Of a stretch of 50,000 nucleotides of DNA, positions 10,006 to 19,967 are shown piece after piece. Location: assembly GCA_963575745.1 (NCBI GenBank), contig CAUYUJ010021159.1, positions 486,927 through 536,926 on the forward strand, read 5' to 3'. The translations under genes were made by a program, and so were the position numbers. The notes beneath the pieces are model-generated. The model did not search any database and was not told the origin of the DNA. It saw only the letters and a list, made by a program, of their open reading frames with translations. Source of the DNA: Prorocentrum cordatum (lineage: Eukaryota; Sar; Dinophyceae; Prorocentrales; Prorocentraceae). Numbering within the stretch: the first letter of the stretch is position 1; each line of letters starts with the position of its first letter.

Positions 10006-10082
10006 CTTCCTTCCGAGCCTTCCGGGCGGCAGGTGCCGCCGCTCCGGCGGCACCTGCCGCGCGAGAGGGTGCGGAGGGTGGA
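10006..10082. repeat. Family P fold-back element, copy 1
   Basis: Inverted arms of roughly 38 bp. The core is a perfect 16-bp stem, GCGGCAGGTGCCGCCG at 10026-10041 and its complement at 10045-10060, with a 3-base CTC loop. A larger copy with similar arms lies at 23336-23494. Confidence 0.75.
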
Positions 10083-10158
10083 GGCCGAGGGCCTGCTCGC
10101 ACGGAAGCAGCGACGCGGGGGTCTCCGCCGGGCCCCGGGCTCGTCAACGAGCGGCACG

Positions 10159-10353
10159 TGAAGCAGTGGCGAAGTGTCCGGGCTCGCCTATAGCCCTACC
10201 AAACTATGTCCTAAGAGCCTTTTGTGGCTTCCACGAAATGATCTTCGAACATTTTTGGCTGGGGCTGTCCTGGTTCTTAGAACATCTTTGGGTTCCAAGA
10301 GCATTTCGTGGTAGAACTATAGGCATGCCGGGACGTTCGGTCCCTGCTCAAAG
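10159..10353 (+). mobile_element. Family A introner-like element, copy 2
   Basis: Starts TGAAGCAGTGGCGAAG and ends TCCCTGCTCAAAG. Contains the family blocks CCACGAAATGATCTT, GTTCTTAGAACA and CGTGGTAGAACTATAGG. A GT at 10158-10159 and AG at 10352-10353 would allow excision as an intron in the same way as copy 4, but no convincing coding sequence flanks it. Confidence 0.8.
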
Positions 10354-10604
10354 GATGGAACGCCGGTCGCTTTGTAGGGGCCCCGACTTCTGGGGGACCA
10401 GGTTGTGGCAGAAGCCGCGACGGGGTCTGGGGCCCGTGCCCGGGGCTCACCCCGGGGGTCTTCTCGCCCTGTTCCGGGCCTCCGGGACCTCCACGCCTCG
10501 CTGCGTCTCGAGGCCTGGCGCAGAAGGATGCGGTACAGGGTGCTGCGGTCGTCAGTTTTCGCGACGTTGCGTTTTTGCTCGCGACGTGGGATCTGAGGGG
10601 GGGC

Positions 10605-10880
10605 GGTGCGGCCCGGTCGGTATCGGTATCGATACGTTCTTGCCAGCCCTGGCCCGATCCGATTGCGGTGCTGGGACAATGCGAGCGCGGCGCTGTTCCG
10701 CATCCGGGGCGCGGCCGATCCGAGCCGATTCCGACCCAGGCATGGCCCGCTTCGACCCCATCGATATCGATATCGGGATCGATGCTTGTCAGCCACGATC
10801 GATCCCGCTCCGATGTTCCGACGATCCGAGCGCGGCGCTCGCGCCGATCCGATTCGATTCCGACTTCGCGCCGGCCCAGA
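10605..10880. repeat. Family K block rich in GATTCGATTC and GATATCGATA
   Basis: Degenerate units built on CCGATCCGATTCGATTCC and TATCGATATCG, with two subrepeats each containing GAGCGCGGCGCT. Related sequence is at 17925-18107. Several frames are open through it but none has domain character. The rest of 10354-11000 is GC-rich sequence with overlapping open frames and nothing identifiable. Confidence 0.5.
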
Positions 10881-10999
10881 ACTCCGACGCGGGCAGGCCA
10901 TCTGGACTTCCTCCCTGGGGCCGGCTTCTTATCCTGAGTCGTTCCTTGACGGTCCTGGGGAGCCTGGCGAGGGCTCTCAGGGGCCGAACACGTCTAAAC

Positions 11000-11070
11000 A
11001 AATCCCGCCGTGATGTTTCCCATCGATCGGTCTAGACACATCCCGCCGAGAGGTTTCCCATCGATCGGGA
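11000..11070 (+). repeat. Short direct duplication
   Basis: Two copies of a block of about 36 bp containing ATCCCGCCG and GTTTCCCATCGATCGG, in tandem. Confidence 0.7.
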
Positions 11071-11296
11071 GGTTGGGGGATGCAGCCGCATCCGACGCGT
11101 CGTGGCAGGCGGTGTTTTTTTATACACTCAGGCAAGCGCAACTGCATCGTAGTCCCCCCTCTCTCCGCCGACGCCGCTGCAAGCAGCGCCGGCGAGCCCC
11201 GAGTTGCACGAAATCCACGTTGCCCGTCGGGCCTCACCGCGTCCCACCCCGCGGCCCCTCTCCATGTACGCAAGCCTTCGGGGGGGTGCGAGGATA

Positions 11297-11721
11297 AGGA
11301 GGGAGGAGGTGGGAGAAGGAGGAAAAGGAGGAGGAGGAGGAGGAGGAGGAGGAGGAGGGGGGAGGAGGAGGAGGAGGAGGAGGGAGGAGGAGGAGGAGGA
11401 GGAGGAGGAGGAGGAGGAGGAGGAGGAGGAGGAGAGGAGGAGGGGGGGAGGAGGAGAGGGAGGAGGAGGGGGGGGAATGGGAGGATGGGGAGGGGGAGGA
11501 GGTGGAATGGGGAGGATGGATGGGATGGAAAAGGGTAGGAGGAGGAGGAGGAGGAGGAGGGAGGAGGAAGGAGAGGAGGAGAGAGAGGAGGAGGAGGAGG
11601 GAGGAGGAGGAGGAGGAGGAGGAGGAGGAGGAGGAGGAGGAGGAGGAGGAGGGGCGATGGAGGGGCGATGGAGGGTGGAGGACGAGGACGCGGACGAGGA
11701 CGAGGAGGAGGAGGAGGAGGA
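11297..11721 (+). repeat. GGA tract (purine strand on +)
   Basis: More than 400 bases of GGA repeats with short interruptions, changing to GACGAGGAC near the end. The polarity is opposite to most TCC tracts in the window. The Gly/Glu/Arg or Pro/Ser/Leu open frames across it are artefacts. 11071-11296 before it holds no gene I can support. Confidence 0.95.
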
Positions 11722-11774
11722 ATCTAAGGGAACCTGCCTCCACTGCCGATCCGGCCGCACCTTCCGGCCCCAGT

Positions 11775-11944
11775 TCGGGTGTTGCTACAAGTGCCCCTTG
11801 CCCAAGGTGCCCCTCATCGTTTCGTTCCGTTTTGGAGCCCCTTGGGGCCCTCCGGGCCTCGTGAGGTGTGCCCCGGAGGCCGCTTGCGCCACCCCGCGAA
11901 TCCTGGGTGTACCTTCGGCCAGGGGCACTTCTAGCAACACCCGA
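11775..11944. mobile_element. Family M MITE, copy 2
   Basis: 170 bp, ends TCGGGTGTTGCTACAAGTGC and, complemented, TCGGGTGTTGCTAGAAGTGC. The interior matches copy 1 at GGCCTCGTGAGG and at a CCTGGG-TGTACCTT block before the right arm. Confidence 0.88.
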
Positions 11945-11960
11945 CCAGTGTGCCGCCAAC

Positions 11961-12208
11961 CCCCTCCTCCTCCCCCTCCTCCTCCTCGTCCTCCTCCTGG
12001 TCCTGCTCCTCCTCCTGCTCATCCTCCTCCTTTTCCTCCTTCTCCTCCTCCTCCCCCTCCTCCTCCCCGTCCTCCTCATCCTCCTCCTCCTCCTCCTCCT
12101 CCTGCTCCTGCCTCATCCTCCTCCTCTCTCCTCCTCCCTCCTCCTCCTCCTCCTCCCCCTCCTCCTCCCCCTCCTCCTCCTCCTTCTCCTCCTCCTCCTC
12201 CTCCCTGG
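11961..12208 (+). repeat. TCC tract
   Basis: Nearly 250 bases of imperfect CTCCTC repeats ending only 7 bases before the acceptor of the candidate exon at 12216. It could act as an oversized polypyrimidine tract. Confidence 0.93.
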
Positions 12209-12215
12209 CGTTGAG

Positions 12216-12322
12216 GCTGGCGCGCCCCTGCCCGAGCTCCCCGCCGACCTGCGCCTGGAGTTGGCCGGCCGGGCCCGCACGCTGGCGCGCGCGGCGGCCG
12301 CGGCGGCCGCCCGCGGCGGCAG
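12216..12322 (+). CDS. Candidate FAN1-like exon before the nuclease domain
   Basis: After the TCC tract and a GTTGAG acceptor, the frame reads AGAPLPELPADLRLELAGRA then RTLARAAAAAAARGG, ending at a GCAG|GTCGGG donor (GT at 12323-12324) in phase 2. The LPADLRLEL-GRARTL pattern resembles the helical repeat segment that comes just before the nuclease part in FAN1 proteins, and the phase matches an acceptor at 18893/18894 of the first sure FAN1 exon. The similarity is short, so membership of this gene is an inference. The exon could end differently or belong to another gene. Confidence 0.4.
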
Positions 12323-12355
12323 GTCGGGAGCGGAGGGAGAGCGCACACACCAGCG

Positions 12356-12519
12356 TGAAGTCGGGCCTGTCCCTCCACAGGGGGGAGAGTCAATTTTTGA
12401 ATAGAAAGAGTTCGTCTGGGGACGATTGTTTGACAATTTTTGAACATCCTGGGGGCATTCTGGGAGTATCTCATATTTTTCGTCCGAAGTCCACCTGTAG
12501 GGGGGCACGCCCGACCTAA
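12356..12519. mobile_element. Family B MITE, copy 2
   Basis: Ends GAAGTCGGGCCTGTCC and, complemented, TTAGGTCGGGCGTGCC. Shares TTTTTCGTCCGAAGTCCACC and CTGTAGGGGGG with the other copies near the right arm. The outer four bases are TGAA/CTAA rather than TTAA. Confidence 0.85.
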
Positions 12520-12562
12520 CACCAGAGGAGGAAAAGGTAGCCGTAATTACACGTCGTCGGTC

Positions 12563-12592
12563 GCTGGAAGCAGATCCCAATCTGCTTCCAGC
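12563..12592. repeat. Perfect hairpin
   Basis: GCTGGAAGCAGAT and its exact complement ATCTGCTTCCAGC around a CCCA loop. A diverged direct repeat of the same block (GATCCCAATCTGCTTCC) occurs at about 12833-12849. Confidence 0.85.
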
Positions 12593-12863
12593 GCCTTCTT
12601 ACCTCCCGTGACGTCCCCGTCCGTCGTGTCTCCCGCGCCTCCTGGGGACCCCCCCCCCCTGTTGGTTGGTGGCGCCACCTTTGAAACACCGGCCCCCTGC
12701 GTCCCTATACTTACTTCTCGGGGCAGGGCCGGGGACGGCTTCGGGTCCACGACCAAGTCCGCCGTGAGCAGCAGCAGCAGAGCGCACACCAGCGGAGGGA
12801 GAGGTAGCCATGCACGCTGGCCGCTGAAAGAAGATCCCAATCTGCTTCCGGCGCCTTCCAGCC

Positions 12864-13025
12864 ACGCGCAGAGGGGGTGGGGGGAGGGGGGAGGGCTTCT
12901 TAGAAGCACCCCTACGTCTTAGAAGGCGTGGGCCTTATCTATAGATGTAAGGCCGGCGCCTTCTAAGAAGCAGCCTCCTTCTAAGAGGCCCTCCCCCCTC
13001 CCTCCCCCTACCCCCTTGTGCGCGC
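12864..13025. mobile_element. Fold-back element with G-rich arms
   Basis: Left arm runs ACGCGCA, then GGGGGTGGGGGGAGGGGGGA, then GGGCTTCTTAGAAG; the right arm is its near-complement (CTTCTAAGAGGCCCTCCC and onward to GTGCGCG). Inner arms CTTAGAAGGCG / CGCCTTCTAAG and GGCCTTA / TAAGGCC make a nested hairpin around 12930-12975. There is no coding capacity. Confidence 0.75.
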
Positions 13026-13202
13026 CGCCAAGCCTTCCTACTTCAAGGGTGGGATCTGCCCTCGCCATGTGTTGTTCCCAACCCTCCTGCGTTGGGTACT
13101 CGTTTTGAATAGAGCACTGTGGTCTCCACCTTCCTCCTCCCGCCTCCCGCCTCCTCTCTCCCCTCTTCGTCTCGCTTGCCTTTTACCTACCTAGCTTGCC
13201 GC

Positions 13203-14760
13203 TCGCCATCCCTGGGGGGCGGCGATCTGTGAAACTGTCGCCAGTTTCGAGGGTTGCTGGGGTGGCCAGCGGGGTGGCGCCCCACGGGGACTCAGATTAT
13301 ACCTCGCCGTCTCTGGGGGGCTGCGATCTGTGAAACTGTCGCCAGTTTCGAGGGTTGCTGGGGTGGCCAGCGGAGTGACGCCCCACGGGGACTCAGATTA
13401 GACCTCGCCATCCGTGGGGGGCTGCGATCTGTGAAACTGTCGCCACTTTCGAGGGCTGCTGGGGTGGCCAGCGGAGTGACGCCCTACGGGGACTCAGATT
13501 AGACCCCGCCATCCCTGGGGGGCTGCGATCTGCGAAATTGTCGCTAGTTTCGAGGGCGGCAGGGGTGGCCAGCGGAGTGACGCCCCACGGGGACTCAGAT
13601 TAGACCTCGCCATCCCTGGGGGGCTGCGATCTGCGAAACTGTCGCCGCTTTCGAGGGCTGCTGGGGTGGCCAGCGGAGTGACGCCCTACGGGGACTCAGA
13701 TTAGACCTCGCCATCCCTGGGGGGCTGCGATCTGTGAAACTGTCGCCACTTTCGAGGGCTGCTGGGGTGGCCAGCGGAGTGACGCCCTACGGGGACTCAG
13801 ATTAGACCTCGCCATCCCTGGGGGGCTGCGATCTGTGAAACTGTCGCCACTTTCGAAGGCTTCTGGGGTGGCCAGCGGAGTGACGCCCCACGGGGACTTA
13901 GATTAGACCTCGCCATCTCTGGGGGGCTGCGATCTGCGAAACTGTCGCCACTTTCGAGGGCTGCTGGGGGCCAGCGGAGTCGCGGATCTGTGACGACTGC
14001 AGAGTTCTCAGAGACCTCGCCATCCCTGGGGGGCTGCGATCTGTGAAACTGTCGCCACTTTCGAGGCTGCTGGGGGGCCCAGCGGAGTGACGCCCTACGG
14101 GGACTCAGATTAGACCTCGCCATCCCTGGGGGGCTGCGATCTGTGAAACTGTCGCCACTTTCGAGGGCTGCTGGGGGGCCCAGCGGAGTGACGCCCTACG
14201 GGGACTCAGATTAGACCTCGCCATCCCTGGGGGGCTGCGATCTGTGAAACTGTCGCCACTTTCGAGGGCTGCTGGGGGGCCCAGCGGAGTGACGCCCTAC
14301 GGGGATTCAGATTAGACCTCGCCATTCCTGGGGGGCTGCGATCTGTGAAACTGTCGCCACTTTCGAGGGCTGCTGGGGGGCCCAGCGGAGTGACGCCCTA
14401 CGGGGATTCAGATTAGACCTCGCCATCCCTGGGGGGCTGCGATCTGTGAAACTGTCGCCACTTTCGAAGGCTGCGTGGGGGGCCCAGCGGAGTGACGCCC
14501 TACGGGGATACAGATTAGACCTCGCCATCCCTGGGGGGCTGCGATCTGTGAAACTGTCGCCACTTTCGAAGGCTGCTTGGGGGGCCAGCGGAGTGACGTC
14601 CTACGGGGACTCAGATTAGACCTCGCCATCCCTGGGGGGCTGCGATCTGTGAAACTGTCGCCACTTTCGAGGGCTGCTGTGGGGCCCACGAAACTGTCGC
14701 CCCTTTCGAAACCTGCTGCGGGGTCCAGCATAGTGACGTCCTACGCGGACGCAGATTGGA
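13203..14760 (+). repeat. Satellite array, about 15 units of about 101 bp
   Basis: Head-to-tail units starting CTCGCCATCCCTGGGGGG and containing GCGATCTGTGAAACTGTCGC, TTTCGAGGGCTGCTGG and CGGGGACTCAGATTAGAC. Unit starts fall near 13204, 13303, 13403, 13506, 13607, 13708, 13808, 13909, 14013, 14116, 14217, 14318, 14420, 14520 and 14622, with a degenerate last partial unit. The 13909 unit has a divergent second half. Minus-strand open frames through the array reflect its period and have no sign of being translated. Two diverged units lie at 44048-44262. Confidence 0.97.
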
Positions 14761-15020
14761 CCCGTCATTCTACTTCGATTATCCCGCATTTGCGATCGAC
14801 TGTATGTGTGCGAGGAACTAGACATGGAGTGGTCTGGCACTGACTGACGTCAAATCGTTGTGTGCCAGTGTCTCCTGGGGTGTTGCCTGATGTGCATGCA
14901 GCTCGTCGGCGCTGCGACTCGAGCTGGCGGTCGCCCTTCGGGCCCGCGGGAACATCTTCTGAGACAAGTGGACGCCGCCGCCTTACTTGCAGGCAGCGCA
15001 TTGCATTCGCGGGCAGCAGC

Positions 15021-15233
15021 ATGGCAGACCGCAGTGAGATCCTCAGTCGGGTGGTGTTGCCAAGCCTGGTGGAGACGCGCGTGATCGACCTGAAGTCCCA
15101 ATCGCGCGTGCACTGTACCTGCGTGGCGTTCAGGCACGCGCGTGATGCTGCTCGCTCCGCGTTCAACCAGTACGTCGCCAGTGCAACTTTGGACGATGGA
15201 CAACCGATTGATGATGCGCGACCCCGGCCTTGA
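15021..15233 (+). CDS. Weak candidate ORF, unknown
   Basis: ATG at 15021 starts a 70-residue frame (MADRSEILSRVVLPSLVETR ...), ending at TGA 15231-15233. Composition is not obviously low-complexity, and the frame is also open upstream. No family is recognised. It may be an exon or chance. The rest of 14761-15460 has overlapping frames and no other signal. Confidence 0.2.
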   Translation: MADRSEILSRVVLPSLVETRVIDLKSQSRVHCTCVAFRHARDAARSAFNQYVASATLDDGQPIDDARPRP

Positions 15234-15460
15234 GTTTCTTTCCCGCGGGCCGCCCGCAGACCTGGCGGCGCGCCTGCGAGCGTTCAGCTCCCGCGCTGAA
15301 ATGTGCGGGAAGGAGGCGGAGAAGCTAGCGGGCGAGCTACGCTTCGCTCGTTCCTTGCACTCTAAACAAGTTTTATCATGTGGAACTCTGCGACGACATG
15401 GCGCAGGCAGCGCTGCGGGTTTAGCTCGCACTTGAAAAACGCGGCAGACTTCTGTCTCTT

Positions 15461-16330
15461 CCCGCCACTCTCGTCGTCGTCCTATTCCCCGCCTTACTTT
15501 CTCCATGCATGCTGCTGCTTCCGCGATGGCCTTTCGCCCCCCCCGCCCTCCATTCCATCCCTCTCCTACCCCTCGTTCCCGTACCCGTTCTTCTTCGATC
15601 CTGGGGCCTCAATCCTCGTTCTTTCGATCGTCGTCCTGTGTATCGTGCAACGCATGCGCATCCCATGTAGCTTGCGCAGCAAATCGCCGCGTCTACGCTG
15701 TCGTTGTTCCTGCTAATGTTGGCATAGTCCTCTTGCCATTTGATGCACGTGGGTCGGGTACGTCGCAGGGTAATGTGTTGCTCTGGGAGGGCCTGGGCCC
15801 AAGCCGCTTCATCTGCCTGCCTGCTTCGTGTCTTAGCGTACCTCTCCCGACCGGCGTGTATTACCAGTTGCTCAATTTCGCCTTTTTGGGGCCTCCTCCT
15901 GGGAAGAACAGGTACCCATAGCTTCTGAGATGCTTACCTGCTTTAGCCTTGACCCCCAGAGGCCATTTTGAGCACCTGGAGAATGTCGAAACTAGACGGT
16001 TTTCACGTGTCGGATCCTGGGGGGCGATACTTTGTCGGCATTTCGCAAGCGTGTCGAGCCGACACTGCTTCGATACTTTTCGGGGTGCTCAACATTATTT
16101 CTAGGATGTGGTCTGTATGCACGATGGGAACAACATCGACCCATAACCCCTACCACTCGCTCGTGTTCGCCTTTCTGGGCGTCCTTTTGGAGGCCCTCGT
16201 CGCAATCGCTGAATGCGCCTCGAGATTCTGGCCAAAGCGCACTCTCGGAAGGGGTCCGGGGAGGTAGCGGTACGGGTATACCTTTTGGTCCCTCCAGGGC
16301 GCACACTTACATGGATCCACGTTGGTTTCG
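15461..16330. other. Unassigned stretch
   Basis: Pyrimidine-leaning at 15461-15610, then mixed sequence of lower GC. No repeat family found elsewhere in the window was seen here, and no gene is recognised. A GGCCATTTTGAGCACC at 15961 only loosely recalls the spliced leader. Confidence 0.5.
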
Positions 16331-16500
16331 AACGCCGCATCGCCGATACATCGGCGAGGCCGCTCGATGTGGAGCCCGATTTTCTCCGCGCCGACGTCGC
16401 CGACGCATCGCGGACGTCGCCGATGCATCGCCGAGGCATCGCCGATGCGGCGCGATGCTCCTCCGACCCCATCTACTCCCACCCCATCTAGGAGGCCTCT
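16331..16500. mobile_element. Family D MITE, copy 1
   Basis: Built from repeats of TCGCCGATGCATCGCC. The right arm ends CATCTAGGAGGCCTCT, shared with 46653-46904. The left arm is diverged in this copy. Other copies: 38041-38451, 45935-46130, 46653-46904, 47153-47340. Confidence 0.75.
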
Positions 16501-16739
16501 ACTATCACTGGGCTGGTCTCGCAGACCCGGGGGGGGCCGTGTTCCCTCGCGCGGTTGGGCGCGTGCGTCCTTTCCGTGGGCTCCCCGGCAGGGGCCCGCG
16601 AGCGTGGGAGCGGCAGCTTCGGGAGACGCCGGCGGCGCAGGCCTCGCCGGGGAAGGGGCCCCCCCGAGGTGGGGCAGGGAGTGGCAGAGGCTTCGGCTCG
16701 CCCTGGGTGGAGCGTCTATCTCAGTGTCGTTTTTAAGCC

Positions 16740-16959
16740 TCGGAGCCCCGGATCATCAGGGGCAACTCGGGTCAGGGCTAACTCGGGTTCGTTGTTTCGG
16801 GGATCCAAGCCCGAGTTACCCCGGGCCCGAGCTACCCCGGATATTTCGGGCGTCCAGAGCCCCGAATCATCAGATGTAATTCGGGTCAGGGCTGACTCGG
16901 GAATCCAAACCCGAGTTTTTCCCGGCCCGAGTTACCCCGGATAACTCGGGCGCCCAATA
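16740..16959 (+). repeat. Family O dimeric element, copy 1
   Basis: Two tandem units of about 110 bp, each running from CCCGGATCATCAG-type sequence through AACTCGGGTCAGGGCT and AACCCGAGTT-type sequence to CGGGCGTCCAGA / CGGGCGCCCAATA. A second, diverged dimer is at 21655-21880. The stretch 16501-16739 holds nothing I can assign. Confidence 0.7.
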
Positions 16960-17144
16960 ACCCATTCCTATCCCCTATCCCCATCCACATCTCGAGCCCG
17001 GTTCACCACCTCACTTGGGGAGATGCCCCTCGAAACCAGAATAGAGAGCAGCCTACATCCCTATCCAGGGGGGTGAATCGGCCAGTGGGTCCCAGCCCAC
17101 GCTGGGGGGGATGGGGATCGGTTAAACGATGCCCAATATCGGCG

Positions 17145-17285
17145 ATCCAGAGGGAGCAGGCCTTCTCAGAAGGCGGGGCTTCTCAGACGCCCTACGGCCT
17201 TGTGGGACGTTGTCTGTGTCTTCGGGGAAGGCTTCGACAACTTGTCAGCAGGCCAGCCTTTTGAGAATGCCAGCCCCCTCTCATT
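17145..17285 (+). repeat. Family L inverted-repeat element, copy 2
   Basis: Shares GCAGGCCTTCTCAGAAGGC with copy 3 (25835-25990), and CTTCGGGGAAGGCTTCGACA and TTTTGAGAATGCC-type blocks with copies 1 and 3. Confidence 0.55.
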
Positions 17286-17546
17286 TGCCAACCGGGCCTG
17301 CCGCCAAGAACAGCGCCCAGTATCGCCGAATACTGTTGAAACCGCGACCAGTACCGCACATGTAGCTCCATGTGGGGGAGATGCACTCTGTCCGCTTTGC
17401 CCGCGACTGGGCGCGCTACTGGTCGCCATGGGGACGGCCAACAGACTCCGTGAGCTGCTTCCTAACTGAGGCCCTGTCGTCGCAGTTTTCGTTGCACCAA
17501 GCGGTTCCGCCCCGTTTCGGGCCCAGGGGACCGTGGCCACCAAGGA

Positions 17547-17913
17547 GTGCAATTATACAACGACTTGATGCTGCAATCAAAAAGGGATCCTTGGAGGGAG
17601 GGGGTCACCGATGGGAAGGCGTCGGGACCTGTCAGGGGCGCGCGATCACGGAACCCTGTGATGCTGGCGCCACAACTCCGTTGCGCATCCGTCGATCTCG
17701 CCCCGTTGCTGGCCCCGTGGCCCTGGCGAGTCGGTCTGGCGGGAGGGTTGCCGCAGGAAGGTCTGTGGCTTTGGGCTCACGCTGTTGGCAGTTTGGTTCG
17801 GATGCTGGTTCTCAAGGAATGTGGTCCGAAGGGCACGGGGCCTCTACAGGTTTTCCCCCACTCTCGGGCCCTCCACGGAGCACTCTACGGGGCCGTCAGC
17901 ATGACAACTCGGG
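17547..17913 (+). CDS. Weak candidate exon, unknown
   Basis: An open frame of about 120 codons (MQLYNDLMLQSKRDPWREGV ...) ending at a textbook donor, GGG|GTGAGT at 17914. The second half (for example VDLAPLLAPWPWRVGLAGG) is non-repetitive. No domain is recognised, and the phase does not match the next candidate exon at 18109. 17286-17546 shows nothing else. Confidence 0.2.
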
Positions 17914-17924
17914 GTGAGTAGCAT

Positions 17925-18107
17925 CCATTTCGATTCGATTCGACATCGGTTCTGGCCCGCCCGATTCGATGTGATGCCGATCTCCCGACGACTGGGTGCG
18001 GCCCGATGCTTGCGTGGCACTGTTGTGCATCCTGGAGCATCCGATCCCATTCGATTTCGACTCCGTGACGATGCAGCCCGATTCGACGCACGTTCCGATC
18101 CTGCGCA
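17925..18107. repeat. Family K block, copy 2
   Basis: CGATTCGATTCGACATCGG-type units like those at 10605-10880, with an inverted tendency between the two ends (CATCCATTTCGATTCG against CCCATTCGATTTCGAC). Confidence 0.5.
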
Positions 18108-18108
18108 G

Positions 18109-18233
18109 GCCATGGGCTGGGGCGACGATGGTAGATGGCTGCCGGCGCTGGTGTCGCGCCTGCTGGCGGCTGGCAGCGCCAAGGCGCATTATTATCGCCA
18201 GAGCAACCCCACACCCGACTGGGACCGGCCAGG
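18109..18233 (+). CDS. Weak candidate exon, unknown
   Basis: Follows a CCTGCGCAG acceptor. The frame reads AMGWGDDGRWLPALVSRLLA and on through GSAKAHYYRQSNPTPDWDRP, ending at a possible GT donor at 18234 in phase 2, the phase accepted by the FAN1-like exon at 18894. Membership in FAN1 cannot be shown; the residues do not match a motif I know. 18234-18623 is otherwise unassigned, with a short CTCCCTCC run at about 18410-18450. Confidence 0.25.
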
Positions 18234-18623
18234 GTAGCTCTCCCAGCAAACGGTCGGGAACTGATGCTTTGTGTGTCGCTCCGCCAGTTCCTGCCCACCA
18301 CGCTTCGGCGCGACACGCGGACCACGTCCCAGCCCTCGAGCTTCAACGTCCCGAGCATTTCCCACCCCCCCGTCGGTTGATTACACATCGACCATCGCCC
18401 TGCTCCCTTCTCCCTCCTCCCTCCTCCCTCCTCCCTCCTCCTCCCTTCCCAACCCTCCGTCCAGCGGAGCGGAGCGACACGCTATCCGCTCGCCGGGCAC
18501 AGCGTGTGGCGTGGCCAGGGCCGCCGCCGCGACACGCTGAGCACAGGTTCCTGGCCGCCTCCCCCCCCCCCCCGGTGGGGATGGGTGCCTCGGGGCCGGG
18601 AGGAAGCGGCACTCGTCCCCCCG

Positions 18624-18818
18624 TCAGCTCCTCCTCCTCCTCCTCCTTCTCCTCCTCCTCCGCCGCCTCCTTGCCGCCTCCTCCTCCTCCTCCTCCTCCT
18701 CCTTCTCCTCCTCCTCCTCGCCGCCCCTCCTCCTCCTCCTCCTCCTCCTCGCTCCTCGTTCTCCTCCTCCTCCTCCTCCTCCTCCTCCTCCTCCTCCTCC
18801 TCATCCTCCTCCCCTCGT
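18624..18818 (+). repeat. TCC tract upstream of a FAN1-like exon
   Basis: Almost 200 bases of CTCCTC repeats with GCCGCC and TTCTCC interruptions, ending about 75 bases before the exon acceptor at 18893. Confidence 0.93.
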
Positions 18819-18893
18819 GAAGGAGAATGGGCATGCCGGCGGGGCCACAGTGTTCACTGGTGCGGGGGGGGGGAGGAGGCCGTGCTTGTCCAG

Positions 18894-19263
18894 AGAGGCG
18901 CCCGTGCTGGAGGTCCGCGCCTCCGACCACGGGCTGCCCGGCTGCAGCGAGGGCGGCCGGAGGACCTACGATTCCTTCGACCTCGCGGAGCTGAACGTCG
19001 AGGAGCTGGCGCTGCGGCACTACCTCGGCCCGTGCGGCTTCGCCTACGGCATCCACTGCGAGGGTGCGCTGCTGAGGGACCTCTTCGGCCTGCTCCTCTA
19101 CCACGAGCTGTTCGACACGTCGGTGCGCGGCGTCTTCCTGTCCGCCTTCCAGGACGCGCCCCTGGACCTCGGCACGGAGGTCTTCTACCCCTCGCGCCGG
19201 GTGCCGCTGGAGCGGCGCCTGTCGCAGTTGGCCGCCATGTCGCCCTCGGCAATCTGCGCGGAG
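18894..19263 (+). CDS. FAN1: FAN1-like nuclease, exon with the VEELALRHY region
   Basis: FAN1 is a structure-specific 5' flap endo/exonuclease for interstrand crosslink repair in the nucleus. The exon begins at TGTCCAG|AGAG and reads EAPVLEVRA, then LNVEELALRHYLGPCGFAYG, IHCEGALLRDLFGLLLYHEL, FDTSVRGVFLSAFQDAPLDL and FYPSRRVPLERRL. VEELALxHY, GxHxEG, LFGLLL, VF...(Y/F)Q..PLDL and FY..RR are the FAN1 signature order just before the VRR-NUC core. The exon ends CGCGGAG with a GT donor at 19264, phase 0, which joins in frame to VRERF at 21170. The frame also runs on to TGA at 19288-19290, so an intron-retaining transcript would be truncated. Confidence 0.85.
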
Positions 19264-19308
19264 GTCGATCCGCCACGAATCTTGGTGTGAATGTTTATAG
19301 GTTATAGA

Positions 19309-19380
19309 TGTGTGTGTGTGTTTATGTATGTATGTATGTATGTATGTATGTATGCATGCATGTATGTATGTGCATATCAG
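19309..19380 (+). repeat. TATG/TG microsatellite
   Basis: GTGTGTGTTTATG then TATG repeats, in the large FAN1 intron (19264-21169). Confidence 0.9.
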
Positions 19381-19589
19381 TATTAAACTATGTGTGTGTA
19401 TCTGTATCTATGTATGCTCTGGCGCTGTCCGGAATTTCACCCGGTTGGAGAATCATATGCGTTGTGGGGGAGGGCCGACGTTGGCAATATGTTTGGCTCC
19501 GTAGAGGGCCGAAGCACGCGTGTTCCCCGCGTTTCTCTCTGCGAACAGCACCGGCCTCGAGAAATTCATTCCCGCGCCCATGCATGCAT

Positions 19590-19912
19590 ACTTATATTAT
19601 TTTATATTAGAGTATTTCATGTTGTCGTATATTCTATTCTATTCTATTACGTTACATCATGTCATGTTATATGATATTTCATTATGTTACACTTTGTTTT
19701 ATTAGATCATATTATATTATTTTTATTTTATCATACTATATTATATTATATTATATTATACTATATCATATTATATTATATTATATTAAAATTTAGTATA
19801 TTATATATTCTTTTTAAATTATATTATGGTATTTATATTGTATTGCATTATAGTATAGTATATTATATTGTATTATATCACATTGTATTATATCATGTTG
19901 TAGTATAATATA

Positions 19913-19965
<53 letters not shown>
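19590..19965. repeat. AT-rich island, TATAT minisatellite and TA tract
   Basis: Pentameric ATTAT / TTATA arrays, ending in a pure TA run at 19921-19964. Strikingly AT-rich within a GC-rich window; it lies wholly in the inferred FAN1 intron. Confidence 0.93.

Positions 19966-19967
<2 letters not shown>

Noticed and set aside
9999-10193. Possible exon before family A copy 2
   Set aside because: The segment is mostly the fold-back family P element, which also occurs at 23336; its open frames follow from GC content.
11204-12214. Long Gly/Glu/Pro/Ser open frames over GGA and TCC tracts
   Set aside because: They are translations of microsatellites and overlap on both strands.
13797-14731. Minus-strand open frames with a repeated MARSNL... 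peptide
   Set aside because: Period equals the 101-bp satellite unit; no evidence of translation.
13203-14760. CRISPR-like array
   Set aside because: Units are contiguous satellite copies with no unique spacers, in a eukaryotic nuclear context.
18343-19104. Minus-strand 253-codon frame opposite FAN1 exon 18894
   Set aside because: Runs through the TCC tract and opposes an exon with recognisable FAN1 motifs.
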